A stretch of DNA of 64,000 bases, taken from Marinobacter sp. NP-4(2019). Lineage in GTDB: Bacteria; Pseudomonadota; Gammaproteobacteria; Pseudomonadales; Oleiphilaceae. The notes under the pieces were generated by a model. It worked only from the letters and a program-made list of their open reading frames with translations, was not told the DNA's origin and ran no database searches. Where the stretch lies: NCBI RefSeq assembly GCF_003994855.1, contig NZ_CP034142.1, positions 62,001 to 126,000 of the forward strand. The letters run 5' to 3'. Every line of letters starts with the position of its first letter. The first letter of the stretch is position 1. Position numbers and translations under genes: made by a program. Positions 59,093-64,000 of the stretch are shown here, in pieces.

Positions 59093-60496
59093 CTACTGCT
59101 CCCTCTGGTGATACGGATTCTGCGGTAACAACGGTGGAAGGCTGACGCAGGCGAAGTCGGTGCCCAATCGTTCGGTGAATCGTAGCCATTGCTGTAACTG
59201 GTGCGCGGGCGGCTCGTCCAGCCCGGAGGTGGTCAGCGGAACCACCGCCACATGGCTGGCGCGGGGCCATTGTTCGCGGGCGTGCTGGAGAAAGTCCTGC
59301 AGCTCGCCGGTGGGCGGCTCCCAGCCGCGGGTAACCACGATGACAGCGGGCCGGGTGATATGCGCAAGGTGATCGGCGGCTTTCGCCAGGGTGATCGTGT
59401 CATCCTGGAGCGAGGCCCGGCCACCGGCCCGGAGCACCAGGGTGTCGGGTCCATTGAGGGCATCCGGAAGCTCCGGTTCTCCGGCGCCGGCCCAGCAGAT
59501 AACGGTGTCACTTTCGGGGAGCGGCTTCAGCTGACTGTTTGTTGAGGTGTCCGGCTGATGCTCGGCATCGTTATGGGCGTTGCCGGTTTCCAGTGCCGGT
59601 GTTTCCATCCGGTACTGCCATGCGGTCAGCCCGGGGTGCCGTTTAAGCAGCCGGCTGGCCCTGAATCGCAGGTGGCCATCGGCGATGATCGCCAGTACCA
59701 GTCGCGGCAGCAGGACATAGAATGCCCACACCATGGCGACGAACGGCCACCAGTCACCCAGTCGTGCCGGATTGAGGGTGATAGCGCCTGCCTGGGCACG
59801 GAAGAAGCGGGTGGTCTCCACCAGACTGGCGTCGGGCACCGCGGTGGGCCAGAGCCAATGCCAGGGGGCAGAAATGGCCTGTACAAGGCCGAGGAACCGG
59901 TGGCTGTCGGTATTGAGCGTGGTGCTCCAGCCAAACGCCAGGTCTTGAACCACCACCATCACCAGCAATGTCAGCAAACCGCAGGTACCGAATGCCAGGC
60001 CTCCAACATGGGCAGCCCGCGCCATGAGTTGTGGTTGAAGCTTACGCAGCACCGCATTCGATCTCTGGTCGGAAAACCGGGTCAGCAGGGGACGCCAGGG
60101 CTGCCATCCGGCAAAGGCCTGGAGTGTGGTCACACCTGCCAGCAGAAGCTGGAGAAAGGCAACGGCCAGGATTACGGTGACATTTATGCGCTGCCCGCCC
60201 TCATAGAACAACAGACCGAGCATGGTAACAACGCCAAAGGCAGAGCCAGCCAGGATAAAGCCCATCATGATATGTCGCCAGGTTCCGAGGGCCGCGTCGG
60301 CGCTGGATTTACCTGCCTGCCCGCTTAAACGGGCCAGATGAGCCAGCCAGTGTCGTGGGGATGGTGTAATACCGCGCTTGTGGCAATCCATGGCGTATTT
60401 CCGATCTCGACGGTGCAGAAAAGTCGGAGGCTGCTCACGGTCACGGCGTACTTGATCGTCAAATTCCAGCAGCAGGCGGATGGCGGTATCGGTCAT
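59093..60496 (-). CDS. DUF2868 membrane protein
   Basis: 467 aa. About four membrane helices (HIMMGFILAGSAFGVVTMLG, then VILAVAFLQLLLAGV, further ones near 175 and 250) and a cytosolic C-terminal domain. Matches the DUF2868 family, which always seems to sit beside the DUF3482 GTPase. The stop lies 2 bp before the GTPase start, so translation is coupled; a joint membrane GTPase system is likely. Confidence 0.9.
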   Translation of the reverse strand: MTDTAIRLLLEFDDQVRRDREQPPTFLHRRDRKYAMDCHKRGITPSPRHWLAHLARLSGQAGKSSADAALGTWRHIMMGFILAGSAFGVVTMLGLLFYEGGQRINVTVILAVAFLQLLLAGVTTLQAFAGWQPWRPLLTRFSDQRSNAVLRKLQPQLMARAAHVGGLAFGTCGLLTLLVMVVVQDLAFGWSTTLNTDSHRFLGLVQAISAPWHWLWPTAVPDASLVETTRFFRAQAGAITLNPARLGDWWPFVAMVWAFYVLLPRLVLAIIADGHLRFRASRLLKRHPGLTAWQYRMETPALETGNAHNDAEHQPDTSTNSQLKPLPESDTVICWAGAGEPELPDALNGPDTLVLRAGGRASLQDDTITLAKAADHLAHITRPAVIVVTRGWEPPTGELQDFLQHAREQWPRASHVAVVPLTTSGLDEPPAHQLQQWLRFTERLGTDFACVSLPPLLPQNPYHQREQ

Positions 60497-60579
60497 TCAA
60501 CGTCCCGGTGGCAAGTTCGGTAGGGCATCCCTTTGAATGTTAGGATATAGGGATTCCGGCCACCGATACCAGACATACC

Positions 60580-60942
60580 ATGCCCCACCACCTGATGAAT
60601 CTGCGCCACGTACCCGATGACGAGGCGGATGAAATCCGCGAATTGTTCGACTCCCATGACGTTCGCTACTACGAAACCCCACCCAGCCGCTGGGGGATCA
60701 GTATGGGCGGCTTCTGGGTTCATGACGATGATGAAGCCGCCCGGGCGCGGGCATTGCTGGAAGAGTATCAACACCAGCGCCGGGCGCGACAGCGGTCGGA
60801 ATACGAGCACGAACTTGCCGCGGGTCGTGTTGGCGGATTCTGGTTCCGGTTGCGGCAAAAACCCGTTAAGACACTGGCGGCCTGTCTGGCCATTGTTGTC
60901 ATTGCCGCTCTCAGTCTGCTGCCCTTCGTTAAAATCGGCTAG
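60580..60942 (+). CDS. DUF6164 family protein
   Basis: 120 aa. An N-terminal DUF6164-type domain (NLRHVPDDEADEIRELF, then YETPPSRWGISMGGFWVHDD) is followed by a basic linker and one C-terminal membrane helix (TLAACLAIVVIAALSLLPFV). ATG 60595 is an alternative start. The stop overlaps the stop of the convergent esterase gene by 3 bp. Function unknown. Confidence 0.82.
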   Translation: MPHHLMNLRHVPDDEADEIRELFDSHDVRYYETPPSRWGISMGGFWVHDDDEAARARALLEEYQHQRRARQRSEYEHELAAGRVGGFWFRLRQKPVKTLAACLAIVVIAALSLLPFVKIG

Positions 60943-61844
60943 GATCCATCGGCCGATGACCGACTGTGTCGGCGCAGGAAATCTGCCGCCTTATCCACAG
61001 CTGATCCTGCAGTCAGGAAACTGGTCAGGTGGCCACGAAGGTGCATCCGATAGAGTTCATTGTCCACACCGCTTGCGCTCAGCGCCTGCTGCAGGCGTTG
61101 TGCCTGAGCGAACGGCACCAGCATATCCATGCCGCCATGGAACAGAAAGAATGGCGGCGCGGACGGAGTGACATGGGTCACCGGTGATGCCTGGCGGTAG
61201 ATATCCGGAATCTCTTGCTGTTCTCCTCCGAGAAACTGCCTGATCAATCTGCCAGATTCAAACGCTTCTAAATCCGAAGGAATTCCGCCGGCGACGACGG
61301 CTGTGGGGCAGGTCTGGTTGCCGCCATACGGAGCATTCAGCGGACTGTCGGAGCTGGCTACCAGTGCCATCAGGGCCACCAGATGAGCGCCGGATGAGAA
61401 GCCAAAGGCGCTGATGGCGGAGCGGTCCAGTCTGTATTCGCTACCGTGTGTGTGAAGCCAGCGCATAGCCATCTGTACGTCGTGAAGCTGTGCGGGGAAC
61501 GTATACTCCGGCGCAAAGCGATAATCGACGTTCATCACCGCGAATCCCCGACTGGCCAGCTCCCTGGCAATCCACGCCATATCCTTGCGGGAACGTCTTT
61601 CCCATCCGCCGCCGTGCACCAGTAACACTGTGGCACGTTTGCCGTTGGTGTCAGGAAGGTAGAGGTCGGCGTAGAGCGTTTGCGGCCATTCCTCGGGGGT
61701 ATAGGCAATATTGGTGAGCACTCGGAAATCGGTGCGTGGGTGATCCGGCAAGGAATCCGGTGCACTGGAGTGAGTGGCACAGCCCCAAAGGCTGCTCAGC
61801 ATCAACAGCATGATGGTTACCCGGTGACGGAATGGGATGGACAT
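60939..61844 (-). CDS. Lipoprotein alpha/beta hydrolase (esterase/lipase family)
   Basis: 301 aa from ATG 61844 (GGGAG site). The signal ends in a lipobox (SSLWGC), so it is probably lipid-anchored. The HSL/carboxylesterase layout is clear: oxyanion HGGGW, nucleophile Ser in FGFSSGAH, acid Asp in GGMDMLVPFAQ and His in MHLRGHLTSF. It hydrolyses a short-chain ester or peptide-like substrate; which one is unknown. Normal family length. Confidence 0.88.
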   Translation of the reverse strand: MSIPFRHRVTIMLLMLSSLWGCATHSSAPDSLPDHPRTDFRVLTNIAYTPEEWPQTLYADLYLPDTNGKRATVLLVHGGGWERRSRKDMAWIARELASRGFAVMNVDYRFAPEYTFPAQLHDVQMAMRWLHTHGSEYRLDRSAISAFGFSSGAHLVALMALVASSDSPLNAPYGGNQTCPTAVVAGGIPSDLEAFESGRLIRQFLGGEQQEIPDIYRQASPVTHVTPSAPPFFLFHGGMDMLVPFAQAQRLQQALSASGVDNELYRMHLRGHLTSFLTAGSAVDKAADFLRRHSRSSADGS

Positions 61845-61963
61845 TATTAGCTCCCGAGGGGGTGGGTCCAGGTTAGTCTTGGACGATTTACGGCGCACAA
61901 TAAAGATTGGATGAAGCCAGATCAGTGGTTTTGATCGATGTTGCCGGTCTCACTGGCGGCGCT

Positions 61964-62071
61964 TGTTTGAATTTCCGGACGGTGTCTGAATATCCGGACA
62001 CTGACGCTAATGGCCTGTTTTCAGGCCTTCAGAGCATTATTGCTGACCCGTGAGTGTCCGAAAACCCGGAT
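61964..62071 (+). promoter_or_regulatory. Three 17-bp upstream activator-like repeats
   Basis: TGTTTGAATTTCCGGAC (61964), TGTCTGAATATCCGGAC (61983) and TGTCCGAAAACCCGGAT (62055): consensus TGTYYGAAWWYCCGGAY. They are 19 and 72 bp apart and 64-170 bp upstream of the -24/-12 site, as expected for enhancers. Confidence 0.55.
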
Positions 62072-62132
62072 AATTCCCGATAAGTTTCTCTTTGGGTTAG
62101 TAAATATCCAGCATTTTCAATGTGTTGGTGAG

Positions 62133-62149
62133 TTGGCACAGCATCCGCA
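62133..62149 (+). promoter_or_regulatory. Candidate sigma-54 promoter
   Basis: TTGGCACAGCATCCGCA: GG and GC are 10 nt apart; TGGCAC is perfect, the -12 box matches only at GC. It lies 70 bp before the ATG. Confidence 0.5.
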
Positions 62150-62218
62150 TAACAGCTTGTCAGGCCAGAGAGCCTGAAGTCGGCCTGATCGTTAACAACA
62201 ACAAACAAGGAACGAATC

Positions 62219-64000
62219 ATGAGACGATTGCTGCTATGTACCCTGATCGGTGCAACCGGGGCTGCGTTCGCCGCTGGCAATGAGGGCAAGCCTCCGTTCA
62301 ACGAGTTACCCGATTTTATCTCCAGTGAAGTCTGGCAAACATCGTATGACGGCGTGACCGACGATCTGCTGACAGCTGGCCTTGGTGGCGACGGTCTGGC
62401 CAGTCCAACCCCGCCGGCCTTTGATGATGCCCTCAACCCGACCCCCCGGGAACTGCGACGGCTGGCGATCTACAATAACTACCGCGCGCTGGTGGACACC
62501 GCGCCGGGCGGCGGTTATGGCACGTTCTTTGGGCCCGCTGTCGGAGTTGACGGAAACGGTATGATTGCCGGTGAGGAGTCCATCGCGTTGATGGTGGTAC
62601 CTGGCCATGATGTGCCGGTGACCGTGATGGTCCAGGTGCCGGACAGTTTCGAACCCCGTCAACCCTGCATGGTGACAGCGCCTTCTTCCGGTTCCCGGGG
62701 TGTGTACGGCGCAATTGGTACCGCCGGCGAATGGGGCCTGAAAAAAGGCTGTGCCGTGGTCTATACCGACAAGGGCACCGGAACCGGAGCCCACAACCTG
62801 GTGACCAACAGCACCCAGAGAGTCGACGGTACCCTTACCACCGCTGACGACGAGCCGGTGCTGTTCCGGGCCGGTCTGGATGATGCCGCGCGGGCGGACT
62901 TTAACAGCCAGTGGCCGGACCGGTTTGCCTATAAGCATGCCCACTCCGGAGTGAACCCGGAAGCCGACTGGGGAACTCATGTGCTGCAGTCGATCGAGTT
63001 TGGCTTCTATGTGCTGAATGAGACGTTCGGTCGTGAACTCGGTAATGGTGAGCGATTGATCACCATCAAGCCCAGAAACACCCTGGTGATTGCCTCAAGC
63101 GTGTCCAATGGCGGTGGTGCGTCGGTGCGGGCGGCTGAGCAGGACGACCAGGGGCTGATCGACGGTGTTGCGGTTTCCGAACCCAACGTCAACCCGCGGG
63201 TGAATACTTCGTTCACCATCCGTCAGGGGGATGGCCCGGTCATCTCCGGACACAGCCGTAGCCTGCTGGATTACACCACGGCGTTGGCGGTGTATCAGGG
63301 CTGTGCCAACCAGGCACCGGCCATCCGCGATGTGGCACCGTTTAACTCGGTGTTTAACCCGCCGGCCATTGGCGGAAACATCTGCGATTCGCTGGCCAGC
63401 AAGGGGCTGGTGTCCGGTGTTACCACCGATGAACGTGCCACCGATGCCCTGCGGATCCTGAACGAAGACTTTGGCATCCAGCCCGAGCAGAACCTGCTGG
63501 CGCCGGTGCATTTCGGCCTTTCGGTGGCACAGGGTATCTCGATGACCTACGCCAATGCCTATGGCCTGGCCGGTGTCGAGGATCGGGTTTGCGGTTTGAG
63601 TCTGGCGGCGACGGACGGGGCCGGTGCGGTGGTTCCGTTGGCGCCGGCCCAGGAAGCCGCCCTGTTCTCGGCCAGCAACGGCATTCCGCCGAGTGCCGGA
63701 GTGAATGTGGTGAATGACAATGCCCTGGGTCAGCCCACCCATCTGGCCATGAGTGCCTCGGTCAGTACCGGTCAGCAGGACTATGGCCTGGACGCGCTGT
63801 TGTGTTTGCGCAGCCTTGCGGAGGGTGTCGATGTCGCAACGGGTAATCCCCTGGCAAACGACGCCGCGGCTCTCGCTGCCGCCATCGATCAGGGTATTGA
63901 AGCCATTCGTGCCAGTGGCGACCTGCAGGGCAAACCGGCCGTCTTCGTCACCGGTCGTGCCGACGCGATCCTGCCAATCAACCACACCTCCCGGCCCTAC
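62219..64000 (+). CDS. 3-hydroxybutyrate oligomer hydrolase, 5' part
   Basis: 594 codons present, open to the right edge. The ATG follows CAAGGA and opens a signal peptide (MRRLLLCTLIGATGAAFA). It matches the D-(-)-3-hydroxybutyrate oligomer hydrolase family, which cuts short poly-3-hydroxybutyrate oligomers to monomers. The catalytic Ser296 lies in IASSVSNGGGASV. Upstream text SYDGVTDDLLTAGLGGDGL and AIYNNYRALVDTAPGGGYG is typical. Complete members are near 700 aa, so about 100 residues are missing. Confidence 0.93.
   Translation, partial: MRRLLLCTLIGATGAAFAAGNEGKPPFNELPDFISSEVWQTSYDGVTDDLLTAGLGGDGLASPTPPAFDDALNPTPRELRRLAIYNNYRALVDTAPGGGYGTFFGPAVGVDGNGMIAGEESIALMVVPGHDVPVTVMVQVPDSFEPRQPCMVTAPSSGSRGVYGAIGTAGEWGLKKGCAVVYTDKGTGTGAHNLVTNSTQRVDGTLTTADDEPVLFRAGLDDAARADFNSQWPDRFAYKHAHSGVNPEADWGTHVLQSIEFGFYVLNETFGRELGNGERLITIKPRNTLVIASSVSNGGGASVRAAEQDDQGLIDGVAVSEPNVNPRVNTSFTIRQGDGPVISGHSRSLLDYTTALAVYQGCANQAPAIRDVAPFNSVFNPPAIGGNICDSLASKGLVSGVTTDERATDALRILNEDFGIQPEQNLLAPVHFGLSVAQGISMTYANAYGLAGVEDRVCGLSLAATDGAGAVVPLAPAQEAALFSASNGIPPSAGVNVVNDNALGQPTHLAMSASVSTGQQDYGLDALLCLRSLAEGVDVATGNPLANDAAALAAAIDQGIEAIRASGDLQGKPAVFVTGRADAILPINHTSRPY

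Larger units (their letters stand above)
61845..62218. other. Regulatory region upstream of the oligomer hydrolase
   Basis: 374 bp without a gene. It carries three copies of a 17-bp sequence and a candidate -24/-12 promoter (see separate entries). Confidence 0.6.

Overview
The window looks like chromosome of a marine gammaproteobacterium, most like Marinobacter. This rests on gene content and order, not on a database search: a PomAB-type stator, a Pseudomonas-like cox cluster, dprA-tsaC-hemF-aroE, a gamma carbonic anhydrase gene that would normally neighbour prlC, ectoine synthase, and a 3-hydroxybutyrate oligomer hydrolase. The core is GC-rich with densely packed operons.

Core block 1 (1-10284). 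On the minus strand are def, fmt and rsmB (translation start and rRNA methylation). Diverging from them are a secreted LysM protein, dprA, tsaC, hemF and aroE, then the PomA/PomB stator pair, a PA4642-like small protein, Hsp20 and the gamma carbonic anhydrase.

Island (about 10285-31371). Some 21 kb of accessory DNA separates the carbonic anhydrase gene from prlC. From left to right it holds: an orphan chimeric antitoxin; an AT-rich block with a Schlafen/AlbA_2 protein, an unknown 341-aa protein and a membrane coiled-coil protein that may be a defence module; an intact IS2-group IS3 element with a 5-bp target duplication; a stand-alone HipS-like protein; two related tiny membrane proteins; a five-copy direct-repeat array; a sigma-54-controlled alcohol oxidation module (AcoR-like activator, outer-membrane channel, quinohemoprotein alcohol dehydrogenase, aldehyde dehydrogenase, AgmR-like response regulator); and a four-gene tyrosine-recombinase cassette flanked by 15-bp imperfect direct repeats. 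Copies of a degenerate palindromic motif around AAAGCGGACATT are scattered through the island's noncoding DNA.

Core block 2 (31372-64000). It begins with prlC and a YheV-like zinc ribbon protein, followed by a Na+/H+ antiporter, a 7TM-GGDEF cyclase, DoxX and MATE proteins. The cytochrome c oxidase cluster (coxB, coxA, coxC, DUF2909, surf1, a CxxxC protein, ctaA, ctaB, sco) lacks the usual cox11/ctaG gene. After it come two MFS transporters, hrpB, an eIF2B-like protein, an ATP-grasp protein, ornithine/lysine decarboxylase, a solitary ectC, a DUF3482 GTPase/DUF2868 pair, an esterase, and the start of a 3-hydroxybutyrate oligomer hydrolase with a candidate sigma-54 promoter and upstream repeats.

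The most unusual feature is a set of very long intergenic hairpins (31201, 33751, 33925, 49860, 50158, 55871). Each has 24-31 bp arms that match almost perfectly within a locus but are unrelated between loci, while the central loops are conserved. Two neighbouring copies have loops that are exact reverse complements of each other. This suggests an undescribed palindromic element or structured RNA family.
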